A stretch of DNA of 46,707 bases, from contig JBBPTG010000192.1 in NCBI GenBank assembly GCA_038093975.1, positions 1 to 46,707 of the forward strand. Reading direction: 5' to 3'. Shown here piece after piece: positions 1 to 10,379 of the stretch. The position numbers and the translations under genes are program-made. Source of the DNA: Chalciporus piperatus. Taxonomy: Eukaryota > Basidiomycota > Agaricomycetes > Boletales > Boletaceae. The notes under the pieces are model-generated. The model did no database searches. It was not told the DNA's origin and worked only from the letters and a program-made list of their open reading frames with translations. Each line of letters begins with the position of its first letter. The first letter of the stretch is position 1.

Positions 1-249
1 CTCCCTTTGTCTCTCTTCGTGTAACGCCTGAGCACGAGCGTAGTCTTCTTGGACACGAGCGTTCTCTCGCTCAAGGTCGTCGATGATGTTGGTGAAGCCG
101 GGGAAGACCTCTGCAGCTCGTTCGAGGTTTCTGATGACGCTGGTGAAGTCGAGGTTGTTCTCGACGGCGGGGAGATCAAGTATACCGTTCCACTGGATGG
201 AAGGTACAGGGGACGCGGCGCGCTGAGATGCGGCGGGGTTGCTCGACAC
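1..249 (-). other. Open reading frame running off the left edge, possible retroelement Gag-like N-terminal part
   Basis: On the minus strand a frame stays open from a stop codon at 250-252 to the window edge (83 codons). The encoded peptide is hydrophilic, has a proline/serine-rich start, then a probable helical, Glu/Arg-rich coiled-coil stretch near the edge. There is no methionine in the visible frame and none between it and the TATA-like box at about 521-535, so a normal start cannot be assigned. The composition and the leader-like sequence behind it would fit the beginning of an LTR retrotransposon Gag, but no reverse transcriptase or protease is visible. It could equally be an exon of an ordinary gene cut by the window. 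Confidence 0.35.
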
Positions 250-379
250 TTATTCAAAAATAAAGTCAGCGATGACGAGGCGCGAACAAGCAGCGCGGTA
301 CCCACTAGTGATCAACGATGGAGTGGCGTACAAGACACGTGTGGTAGCGACGAGACGCTAAGACAAAAGAAAATATTAG

Positions 380-834
380 TCTTGTTCTAATGAAACGACT
401 CAACTCAACTAAGAGCTAAGACTCACAATAGACAATAGCGAGCCGATGAACTTGGCTGAGGTTCGATGAGGAAACTCCAGGAGAACAAGACTGGGGAGTC
501 CAGTGCTTGTTGACCCGGGTTTATATACTATTGTCAATGTTTGTACATGTTGTGACTAAACCTTATCGTAGGTGACTGGGTATGACTCATACTGACTACT
601 AGCCAATGGCGTAACTAGCTCTACTGCGGAATGAGTAATCGTGAGTCATATGATAAGTAATGCTGACTGATGCTGACGAATGAGCGGTGAGTCATCAGTT
701 AGTAAGCGAAGGTCTAGACCTAGCTTATGTAAGTAAGTCACGTGATGCGATAAGATAAGATAACAAAAGAGAAAGTGAAACGACTAAGTCCATGAAACGA
801 AGAGAAACCTAGTAAGCGTAATGGAAATGTAGGG
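380..834 (-). promoter_or_regulatory. AT-rich leader/promoter-like stretch, possibly an LTR
   Basis: Read on the minus strand this stretch has a good TATA box (TATATAAA-like at about 521-535) pointing at the left-edge frame. Behind it, at about 560-720, there are many scattered copies of TGACTCAT/TGAGTCAT-like words. Enhancer-like repeats, a TATA box and an ATG-free leader resemble the U3-R-U5 layout of a fungal LTR. I could not find the second LTR or a clear primer-binding site, so the call stays tentative. Confidence 0.3.
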
Positions 835-1569
835 ATGATTAGGATAAGGAATGAAGCGTTCGTAACAATTGATCCAAATTCAAGTCCTAGCGTGGCCTCA
901 ACTGGGACATATCAGTTCCGTGAAGATGTTGAAAGGCGGGATGGAGAATGTGTCTTGACAGGGGCAGATGCAGATTTCTGTAATGCCACTCATCTTCTAG
1001 CCCATAGCAAGGGTGATATGGTATGATTCTCCTGCTTTCAATCTGTCCTTACTCATCGTTGTAATTGCTGTAGTACATTTTGACTTATACTCAATGTCAC
1101 AATCGAAGCCCCAATGAGGACAAGAGATCAACAGTGTCCATAACGGGCTTTTTCTAAATGCAGCTGCCCACAGACTTTTGGGTACAGATTTTGCAATATT
1201 AAGAGTGAGTGTTGAAGTTGTATAATACCCAGTGGGGAGCCTGATGGCTCTGATGAGCAGACACTGAACTTTGCAATGGATACAACAGACATTGATCCAA
1301 ACGCACCAGCTACAGAGAAAAGGTATACATCTCATGCCTTCCATGCACCTCCACTCAGACCTTTTCTCTCCGGTAACCTCAATCCAGGTGCTATGCTCCA
1401 GATTGAGGATACTTCTGAGTACCCCCCTCCCATTCTCTTCGACGCATTGTATGCTAGCTCTGTCCTTCACCATTTCGGCACCAAGATACTGAAAGAGACA
1501 ATCAACTCGGAACAGAGATGTGTGCAGGAGAAAGTTGATAATTGGATTAGGCAAGTTGACACTGCTTAG
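835..1569 (+). pseudogene. HNH-endonuclease family gene remnant
   Basis: Three pieces on the plus strand match the HNH-nuclease-domain proteins common in Agaricomycetes. Piece one (835 to about 1019) holds FREDVERRDGECVLTG and ATHLLAHSKGD, where the family has its first metal/HNH residues. Piece two (about 1115-1203) has NGLFLNAAAHR. Piece three (about 1260-1569) has the conserved DTTDIDPNAP and PPPILFDALYASSVLHHFGT tail. Introns would lie at about 1020-1072 and at 1204-1259. Between the first intron and the NGLFLN block the frame shifts by one base and a TGA interrupts the correct frame. The usual C-terminal extension is missing after about 1520, and the N-terminal part upstream is lost next to the LTR-like sequence. 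I infer a decayed, non-functional copy. Confidence 0.7.
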
Positions 1570-1716
1570 ACTTGCACATAATACAGCCTTGGTGTATTTT
1601 TCGAGCCTCAATAACAACAGGAATTTTTTTTTAATCCACGAAGTTTACCTCAGAACACTAGAACACGATCTAAGCAGCTCAGCCATGGCACCTTAACTCA
1701 CGCCTCCTTTCTTAGG

Positions 1717-1818
1717 ATGGACTTACATGAGTCCAGTGACTCTAACAGAGTGACGGCAAAGTTCGAATTGCCCGGAACGAAGACGGAGGACGTCAAGATC
1801 GACCTCCACCACTTGACG
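1717..1818 (+). pseudogene. Hsp20 / alpha-crystallin fragment
   Basis: The first 32 or so codons from the ATG at 1717 encode a recognisable start of the Hsp20 (small heat-shock protein) alpha-crystallin domain: an MDLHE start, then FELPGTKTEDVKIDL, which is the family's FxLPGxxxEDVxID signature. After about 1812 the similarity stops abruptly and the frame ends in unrelated sequence that overlaps the 3' end of ALG6 on the other strand. A full Hsp20 would need a further 80-100 residues, including the GVL motif, and none is present. It is a truncated relic. Confidence 0.65.
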
Positions 1819-1974
1819 CGCAACTGCCGAACATCGGCTTACGATTCAGGATCATCGTCCCCTTCCTGGGAGAGATGTCGCTGTATCACAGGATTCAACT
1901 CACCCAGTTCTTCGTGTCCCAGAGCGCATAGATAACGAGCCATGTACACCACGATCTTCACTACAAACTCACCC

Positions 1975-4649
1975 TCAACCCTCCACCTCCACGCTCGCTG
2001 CTCTCCTCGAAGCCCTCTCCAATGCCCTCCTCCTCGGATCACCATAATAACCCTTGCCAACCCCAAGACTCTGCCCGCTCGCATATCCCAAACTCATCGC
2101 GCGCGTGCCCTTGTCGCGGCGGATACCTCCAATCGGAAGGTCCCGAACGGCATCCACAGACTCGTTCTCGCTATCTCGAGCGGGTTTGAGCTTCCCGTCA
2201 ACTCCAGATCCAGATCCAGAACCGGAACCGGTTAGTCCGCCCATCGCCCAGCCGACCTGGATACCACGTTTGATGCTCCATAGCCATATGAGACCAAAGA
2301 CGGGGGTACTGATGAGGACGTTTAGAACAGGAAAGAGGTCAGGGTAGCGAGCGGGAGGTGGGATGATCAATTCGAGAAGATGGAGAAGAACCATAGCCAG
2401 GTTGACAGCCTACAAACATGACTTCATTAGCATCCATTCCTTGGCAGGAGACAAATGAAACGGACGGTTGTAAATAACCCAACGAAAGAGTTCAGCCGCA
2501 TACGAAGGGGGTTGTACCCTATAAGTCTGCACCATAGTGAGAGCATCGCAACATATTGCACACCGAGGCCATCCTTTTTCAACAAAGGCCACATGCTGTG
2601 GTAGAGGGGTTAAGTTTACCATGTCGAAATACAATAAATGGGTCTGACCTGAAGACGCCGACGACGTTGCCGAGAGCAGCCCAGGAAAATACCTCTTCGC
2701 CAGTTGTCGCACCGGATAGTAAGAGAGTAAGAGGCAGCAGAGGCAACAAGATAGTTTTCTCGTGAACTTGAAAGGAGAAAAGGAAGAACGACATAGAGGT
2801 GGTCAGGAGAGCATAAGGAAGTAATGGGAGAGTCGGGCTAAGTCCGTGCACCTTCCCGTCGTTTGAAGATGACGGTTGCATTTTGTAACCTCCCCATAAC
2901 AGCCCGGCGACAGCGGGAGAGAATCCAAGGGCCGTGAGAACTGCCGAAGCTTTGATGAGCAGTGTCTCTCTTCCCTCGAACACACGTTTCCATTTGAGGA
3001 GGGCGACATTCGTGAAACACCAGAAATTGGCCACTTTGTCTTCAAAGAGTCCACGAGTAAAGGGGAAGATCCGTGATATCGAAGCACCAAGAGCCGAAAT
3101 GGGCGCAAACGGGGGCAGGAACGGCGCAAAGAGGACCACAAAAGAGAATATAGTGACCACTGCCAGCTTGGTAAACAGCTTGAACCTAACGTGTGTCAGA
3201 GCCACCGATTATCGACCGAACAGCAAATCTCACCCCTTGCTGTATCTGAGGAAGACACACTTCCCCAGTAGGTATGCTCCGATGGCAGGGGCGTAATAGA
3301 GGGACATCTGTTTAAAGCATAAACTGAGCACAAAGAAAACTGCCCCCACAAGGTCGAAGCCGGCGGCGAACGCGTCGACCGCGAGTAGCGTCAAGCCTGC
3401 GGACATGATAGGTAAACCTAAAACAAGCATCATTCATTTACGCACCAAGCATCACAGAATTATATTGGAAGTGACCAAAGTCGATAAGTAAAAGAGCTGG
3501 ATGGAATAGTAGTGTGACAAACGCAGTATGCTGTGTCGCCCGAGTCAGGTCAACGGAATGGAAAGGAGCGTAAGTAATACCTGCGTCCTTGAGGACCGTG
3601 TTCCATGCCACGTCCGTATGAATGCGTACAACGCTGGAATATAAATAAGGGTGTCGAGAGCAAGCACGCTTGCACGCATGAATAATTTATTTCCGGAAGT
3701 TTCTATTCCACGAGATGTATCCAGAGCGAACCATGACGGTTCTATCCACGATCCACTTGAAGGATACGAGCTCGAGATGAATTGTTGCAGGCGAGAACAA
3801 ACAACGCACTCACATTTTTCCACATATCCACGAAACGTAAGCAGTTAGAGGGGGGTAATCGAGACCCCAGTATTGTAGATCATAGGTGTACCATTGTTGA
3901 ACGGGGAGGTGAATAGTCAGTTCCATCCAGTGCCGCTGTGCTTCGTAGTCGCCAAACATGGGCGGAGTGGCATTCCCTTGATGACCGATGTTGAGTGATT
4001 TTCGACGCAAGGGGTGACATAACGGTCGGTTTAGACATACCGGAGTAGCCCCCCAGCCCTATGGACCACTTGACCAAGATGGAGGCAGCAATCGCGGAGG
4101 GTATCACCCACCCCTTCATGCTGTGCTTGTGCATCCAACGAACCCACCGTCTCACAGCACCTTGGTCCCCACCTTCTTCTTCTTGGGTCCTTCGGAGAGC
4201 CATGGCACGGGCTGTCCTCTCATGAGCCAGAAGCGCGCTGAAGCTGAGGCGCCCGCTCGAGGTTGAAGGAAAGGTAGATGTGGTGGATGAAGCAACGGAA
4301 GCGGGAGAAATGGGTCGATCGACATCGGAAAAGGACCCGGCTTTGAGCCAATGAAGGCTCTCCGATGTCTGCAACAGGTGGCGACGAGGAATAGGTGACA
4401 CGATTTCGGTTTGCTCAGTGTCCGGGCTACAGCGCGGTATGTACATTCGGTGATTAGACGCGATGAAGGACACTTGAAGTATACGTACGTTGTAGTTTTG
4501 AGGCTCGTCGTCGAACTTCGAATGCGCAGGGTCGAATTTCTTCCATGAGACGTGGAAGCTTGGGGAACGAAGTTCAGGGAAGATGTCCGGTCACGAGTGT
4601 GTGGCCTGTGAGGTTCTGTGTATGGAACATCTTCGTGAACGACCTCCAT
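1975..4649 (-). CDS. ALG6: Dolichyl-P-Glc:Man9GlcNAc2-PP-dolichol alpha-1,3-glucosyltransferase
   Basis: Multi-pass ER membrane enzyme that adds the first glucose to the lipid-linked oligosaccharide during N-glycan assembly. Model: complement of 1975-2409, 2466-2595, 2649-3185, 3234-3417, 3446-3530, 3581-3755, 3814-3976, 4041-4426 and 4489-4649, giving 751 residues with every phase matching. Family blocks in order: [15 protein letters not shown] and [12 protein letters not shown] in the first luminal loop, [60 protein letters not shown], and [10 protein letters not shown] near the end. About 150 residues before the first membrane segment and a Gly/Ser-rich tail are extensions beyond the yeast protein. 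An alternative acceptor at 3771 would lengthen exon 4 by five codons. The 28-base intron at 3418-3445 is unusually short. It is divergent from the kinase gene at 4992. Confidence 0.93.
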
Positions 4650-4991
4650 CTTGTCGCTCTCCTGCAGGGGCTTGCGGAAGAGAAGATTGCTCCGAGAGCC
4701 TCGCGAAGTTGCGGCACAGAACGACCACGTCTATTCCCCAAATGGAAGGTAGTTGTTTGGTTCAAAGGCTGCTGCCAAACAACCGCCGTTGTGGATCCAT
4801 ACAAGAAGTGGCAGGGGCTTATTTCCTCCTTCTTTCTTTCACGCCCCGACCATTGCCATTTTGTGAGTGGCACAGTGAAGTCGAAGGACCATCTTAAACC
4901 AGACTCTCTCCCTAGATATCTCGCGATTTTTCAAAACCATCAACCGACTTCATCGAATTCGCCCGCGCCACTGTGTTATCCCACCCCCACG

Positions 4992-7337
4992 ATGAAGAGA
5001 GGCTTTCTCAACACCGACAAAGCAAAGCGGACACTCGACTCCGTCACAATCTCGCCAAAATCTCGTGATAACACCTCGACTAAGAATGAAACTCGAATGT
5101 AAGACCCCTGTCCTATATATATTTTCCGATTTGCTAACATCGGTCCACTTAGCCCAGAGACTGTCACCACATCGCACTCCCAACCCCCTCTTCTTGACCT
5201 CCATTCAATGCCACAATCCATCATAGATCCAGTGGACAGACACAGATTCATATTTCGCCAGTGGCCACGTGATCCCAAAGGCAAACCAATCTTACCCTCC
5301 AACATTCGTGGCAAAGAAGCTGGAAATGGCCTCGAACTATGGGCGGCTACTCTCTACCACTTTTATTTCGTTCGGCGTCTCCCAGACAATCCTCACGCTT
5401 TGACTATCTCGACCAGCAGCAAAATAAAGAAAGTCATGGAGGCTTTCGGCGAGCTAGATCATGCAAAGGACGAGCTCGCGTGGGCAGAACTGGAAGAGGA
5501 TCCTAAGGAGATCCTGCCTTGGGACCCAGCTCAAGCGATCGAGGCTTATGAGCGCCGCATTCTTTCGCGTGACCAACTTGGCTCGAAGAAACGTAAACGC
5601 AGTCCTGATGCCACTGCGGACAAAGCATCCGACCCTGCTGAGCCACCGGCTCATCTTTTGGGACCCCAGGGGACCTCTGTGGGAACAGCCAGCGATGTAG
5701 ATGTTGATAATGGCAAGGCTGGATTGACTGAAACCCCAACGATGGTAGCGAACGGTGATACGTCGCAGAGATTTCCGGGAGGTACCTCTTTTCCCTCCCA
5801 CCCTGTCCACTATCCTTCGCCTTGGCCGTTCGCGCCCTTCGAAGCTCCAGATACTCCATTCACCCTTCACCGAGGGATTCCAATGCATCTCTTCCCAAAG
5901 AAACTTCACGTCCACGATCCGTGGGATCTCGTCGAGGTTCGTACCGACGAGGAGGACGAGGCGGACGTGCACAACGCGGTCGACGAATCCTGGACCTCCA
6001 GGAATGACAACGTACTCACGTACACCCTCTCTTTGCCATCCGAGTCACAAAAGGCGGTAGATGAAGCGGCACAAACGGCCGCTGCTGCTGAGGACGAGGC
6101 GCTGAAGCGCGGGAAATCTATCTTCATTCCGCCACAGAACTTTGAAGGACCCACTGAGGAACCCGCAATTTGCGCTATTCTTCCCCAGCGACCTCGCAAG
6201 CTGACTGAGGTGCCGGAAGCACACCTATACCTCTCTCCGAAAGGAAAGCTTGGGACGGGAAACCATTCCTTTGTCCACGCCACTGAGTGGGAACTCCCGC
6301 GTGACCTGTTCTGCGAGAGTACCATCTGTGATGATTGCGTCCACGAACAGGTTCGGATCGAGGTCGAAGGGCTTAAGGAGTCCGGAGAGTGGGCACGACG
6401 TCTCGAAGGGCTCATGGAGTCCGGAAACTGGGCACAACGTCTCGAAGAGGCGACGAAAGACCACCAAAGGAATAGTAAACATGAGAAGAATGTCCCAACA
6501 AAGCCGGGAACCTCTAGCAACAGTTCGCCGCAGAGAAAGACCGTCGGATTTGTCAAGGTGACGATAGAATCTAAACCAGCCTTGGAAAGGCTAGAGATAG
6601 TAGGATCCGCCAAGCCTGGAGAGGCACCTCCAGCGGACTCGGATTCAGCTTCCCTATGTATCGCACGTGTATCTGACCAAGTAATCAACCGCAACTTCGA
6701 ATACGAAGGCCCAATCATCAATATCTACCCCGACGTCAAGTGGCAGAACCCGTCACTCCCTTCCACGTTCTGCAAGCATCAGGCTGCGAACAAGAAACCC
6801 GTTCCTCGTACGGCTACTTTTCGCGTCGCAGCAAAGCTTTCTATACCCGGCGACACTCACCTCGCCCGCGAAGCTCGAAACTATCTCAAATTCCCTCCTC
6901 ACTTCTTCCAGCATTGGAACGGATATAACGTCATTCCACCTCTCCATCACCCGACGCCGGTTGGCGCACTCGTCCCCCAGTTCTTCGGGTACTACACCTG
7001 TGACTCTCAACCCGACGGCAAGTACCGCAGCCCGATCTTGCTCATCGAGCACTGTGGAAAGCCAATCAAAGCCCAAAAATTATCCACCGACGACCGACAC
7101 GAGTGCGCTGCGTTACTTTTCCGTTTCCATTCTGCGGGATGGCTCCACGAGTCGTTTGCAGAGCGTAACATCCTCGTGCAGAAAGGTCAGCCGACGCGCA
7201 GTCCTTTGGAGAAGCATGAGGGAGATCGCCGTTATAGCTTTAGACTCATCGATTTTGGTCGATCGAGGGAGCTTACGGATAGCAGTGTGAGGGCGCTTGA
7301 AGAAAGTCGGGGGAAGGAGTTGTTCGGTCTCTTATGA
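4992..7337 (+). CDS. Fungal kinase-like protein with a degenerate catalytic loop (FunK1-like)
   Basis: Model: exons 4992-5098 and 5153-7337 around a 54-base intron with a TGCTAAC branch site; 763 residues. The upstream exon is preferred over the internal ATG at 5208 because frames join in phase and the start MKRGFLNT is typical of these proteins. The first 550 residues are long and mostly low-complexity. They contain two adjacent copies of an ES-G-WA-RLE motif at 6367-6440. The C-terminal part looks like a protein kinase: VAAK (about residue 597) for the ATP-site lysine, LAREARNY for helix C, LLIEHCGKP for the hinge, HESFAERNI replacing HRDxxxxN, then DFG (about residue 735). The protein stops about 30 residues after DFG, so most of the C-lobe is missing. 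Catalysis is doubtful. It shares a divergent intergenic region of about 340 bases with ALG6. Confidence 0.82.
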
Positions 7338-7609
7338 TACTCCGCATAGCGCTTTTCTTTCGATTGTTTTGCGCTTTGAGCATCTCTACATGATACCGGG
7401 TTCAACGATGTCGTATTTCTACAATTTGCCGTCCTAGTTTTATGTGCGTCACGTAGTACCATACACCTCAGCCACTGCCGTCGTTCGTTCAACAATTGTA
7501 GCATTCCAGTCGATGACGGTCCGCTTTCGCATACACCAGTCGTACAGAATCTGACCCCCTGAATGTTAAAAGAAGGTAGACGTTCTCTTCGCCACTCTCA
7601 CCGAACCTC
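7338..7609. other. Convergent intergenic stretch
   Basis: This lies between the 3' ends of the kinase gene (plus) and the small minus-strand gene. I see no conserved coding sequence; it presumably holds both 3' UTRs. Confidence 0.5.
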
Positions 7610-7879
7610 CTACGCGAGTAACACGTTTGCTTGAGTGACCATCACGACGTCATCATACACTCTGACAAGGTCACTTGGACCCACTGTCAATTTCTGCTCC
7701 TTTCCACCATCACGAATCAGAGTCAAGGTCTCCGATCCACTCCTCTTCCAGAGATTCTTGCCACTCGTCTCGACCATCTTGGTCTGAGGAGTGAGAGCGT
7801 ATTTTTCGGCGCTTCCGTTGCTAGTGTTCGTGATCATCACGTAGATCTGATGACTACCTCGGTTGGACACCCAAACCAT
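7610..7879 (-). CDS. Small basidiomycete protein of unknown function, 89 residues
   Basis: Single exon from ATG at 7879 to stop at 7610. It starts MVWVSNRG and carries an NLWKRSGSETLTL motif followed by a DLVRVYDD segment. This MVWV...WxRxGxET...V.VxxDD pattern recurs, as far as I recall, in small cytosolic proteins found only in mushrooms, but I know of no assigned function. There is no signal peptide, no cysteine and no membrane segment; alternating hydrophobic residues suggest a small all-beta fold. A short 5' UTR with a GTATAC-type TATA-like element is seen at about 7970 on the minus strand. It could be a remnant, but the frame is intact and compact. Confidence 0.6.
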   Translation of the reverse strand: MVWVSNRGSHQIYVMITNTSNGSAEKYALTPQTKMVETSGKNLWKRSGSETLTLIRDGGKEQKLTVGPSDLVRVYDDVVMVTQANVLLA

Positions 7880-9203
7880 TTCGACAAAAATGCTAGAGCA
7901 AGTCCGTGGAAGTGAACGTGAACAGTGGTCTAAGCGGTGTGAGGATCAAGGACGTACCAAGATTGAAAGTAGCCGTATACTGTCCTCACATGCGCAGCAG
8001 TGAGTTATTTATTCGTTAGCATCCCAGCCAATCAACGAGACAAGTCTTTTTGGATGCTGGGTTCCAGACTTATTGGGTGATCGCATGATCGAACGCCGCA
8101 CCCACAGGCACTGACCGATAGGACCAACCAGGTAAACCAGACCCAGGCCTTTGGAACACCTCATCTTGTGACTTGCGGAATCTTCCGTTCGTGCGGTCAT
8201 GTTGCAGGTTTGTCTCCGGTGCTGTGAATGCCTTCTTGAGAGGCTGTTGCGGCCCCCTTTGTTTCGTTGAAATGATGCTTCCTGAACCGATGTGCACGAT
8301 TCTTTAAATCCATGCACAGCGGTCCGACCCGCAATTGATCAACCCTCTTCTCAGTCCTGGCCTATTCAGTTTGAGTCTTGTGAAAATGGTGTTCACGTCC
8401 GGTGCGCCAATCTTTGTCGATTAGTACGTATTATTCTTCTACGTCATTATTCAGCGCGTTATTGATTATATCGGAGGGAGTCGGGGGCCACTCTTGCGCC
8501 GCTAGTATTTAGTAGGGTGATAGTTGTCATGTTTTGGTCAGGCGTCAGCCAACGAATGTAGATACATTGCCGAAGCGAGTTGGTAAACCGAGCAGATTCA
8601 GAAGACACGACTCGGAGTCTGAGTCGAGCGAACAACGTCAGACAAATTGCTTATGAGATTAAGAATTTGGATGAAGGCTGTGAGGGTAATGGCGGGTGAA
8701 GGAACGACTAAGCGAACTAAATTCTAATAGAGCCGTGAGGCTGCGAGTCGAGCAAGGGCGAGCGACAAGAGCGGACACAACGACACTCAAGTCAGATGCA
8801 CTGGTGGAAGTCTATCTTCAAATCTGTAAGTACTTGAAGCAATCTTGTAACCAACTTGTCTTTCCGTTCATTTTGCGAGCTTGACATGTCGGCTATCAAT
8901 CGGCCATAACCGGCACAGCTGGATCCCCAACTACACTAAATAGAGTAAGTAGTAACGAAAAAGGCTCAAGCCAAACTTTTAGATATATTTCAGTTTTGCT
9001 TCTGGACTACAATATATCTCCAGCCGAATAACGGCAAATGGCACTGGCATGCGCCTTTTCATAAGGGGCAAACCTAATCTACATGCGGAATACTGAAAGG
9101 TTTGTCATTACGCCCCCATGATAGTATTTAACTGGACCCCCCGGCGACCTGTGGTTCGACAACATCCCTTCGACTTCAAGTTGAATCGTTCTATCACTTT
9201 ACG
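7880..9203. other. Gene-poor stretch of about 1.3 kb
   Basis: It contains the promoter of the small gene at 7610 and of the methyltransferase at 9204. Short frames at about 8010-8320 (minus) and 8700-8880 (plus) show no recognisable motif or family pattern. I see no repeat or RNA gene. Confidence 0.5.
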
Positions 9204-10379
9204 ATGTCCCCCAAACAAGGCTCTAATGACCACGAGGATCACAACGACCTCTCCAACGGTACGTGTCAATCACATACTCATCAACTTACTCTTATCGTTT
9301 CGCTTTTGTTTAGGGTTCTATGACATTTCTACTCAAGTACTGGAGAGCACTTGGGGCAAGTCGTTTCACACTGCCCGCTTCCATCCTGGCGAGTCGGTGA
9401 AGTCTGCCGTGTCCCGGCATGAGATATATCTCGCGTCACAACTCCCTCTACGTGCTGGTATGAGGGTCCTTGACGTCGGTTGTGGAATTGGTGGTCCCAC
9501 ATTGAACATTGCCAAGTTCACCGAGGCTACCATCGTTGGGGTGAACAACAATGTGGCTCAAGTTCACTGGGCAAATGAAATGGCCAAGGAACAAGGCATG
9601 AGCGACCAGGTCTCCTTCGTCGTCGGTGACTTCATGAAACTCGCCGAACAATTTGGCGAAAATTCTTTCGATGCCGGTAGGTCTCTAGCTTATAGACAAT
9701 TATTGCACATCTTAAATTTTCTTGCAGCATTTGCTATCGAATCCACCATGCATGCACCGTCCTTGGAGGGTGTTTACTCGGAAATCCGTAAAGTCCTGAA
9801 GCCCGGCGGAGTCGTGAGTTCCTCGCTTGCGTTGGTTGCCTTTCCGCTAACTCGTAGGGACAGTTCGGTGTGTACGAGTATTGCATGACAGACAACTGGG
9901 ATCCATCGAACCAGGAGCATAAAGAGTTTGCTCGTATCTTCGAAGTTGGCGTCGGCATTCCAGGGATGCGGTGCTGCAAACAAATCCGGGAGGCGGTGGG
10001 CACCGCCGGTCTAGAGCTGGAGTACGACGATGACCTCACTCAACGACCCGCGAAAGTTCCTTGGTACTACGCTTTTGAAGGCAAGATGTCGAATGTTCAG
10101 GCATGGGAAGACTTATTGAGGGTTTGGAAAATGAGCTCCCTCGGCTACTTGGCGCTTTCGTGGAGGATTCGAACGATGGAGTTGCTACGTTTCGTCCCTA
10201 AAGGAACTCACGAGGTCCTCGAGCATTTCAGGCATGCTATCTTGGCTTACGTCGAGGGCGGAAAAAGAAAGGTATGTTTGACATTTGCTGCCTGCCGAAA
10301 AACATGACTGACCAATGGGTACTAGCTCTTCACTCCCCAATACCTAGTCATTGCACGGAAGCCTCGGGAGCAGTCCTAA
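9204..10379 (+). CDS. Sterol 24-C-methyltransferase-like SAM-dependent methyltransferase
   Basis: Model: exons 9204-9258, 9314-9676, 9728-9813, 9864-10271 and 10326-10379; 321 residues, all phases agree. Residues 70-80 are the SAM-binding motif I, VLDVGCGIGGP. They are followed by ATIVGVNNN (motif II), AIESTMHAP and the Erg6-type LKPGGVFGVYEY block. The C-terminal sterol-methyltransferase domain ends in LFTPQYLVIARKP. These features place it in the Erg6/SMT family, which methylates C24 of a sterol side chain in the ER/lipid droplet. It is shorter than typical Erg6 (about 340-380): the usual N-terminal region is reduced and the YEYGWGxSFHF sterol motif reads STWGKSFHTARF. A paralogue acting on another terpenoid is therefore possible. 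The codon at 9204 is chosen over the ATG at 9118 because the family start aligns with it. Confidence 0.85.

Noticed and set aside
49..390. 113-codon plus-strand frame at the left edge
   Set aside because: It is antisense to the coiled-coil-like minus-strand frame, acidic and without motif; the minus strand has the more protein-like composition.
997..1617. 206-codon minus-strand frame
   Set aside because: It is the antisense of the HNH-nuclease remnant, whose conserved motifs lie on the plus strand.
4545..5102. 185-codon plus-strand frame before the kinase
   Set aside because: Only its last 36 codons, from the ATG at 4992, are the real first exon; the rest overlaps ALG6 exon 1 and the promoter.
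5906..6721. 271-codon minus-strand frame inside the kinase gene
   Set aside because: Serine-rich antisense shadow of a long conserved plus-strand exon.
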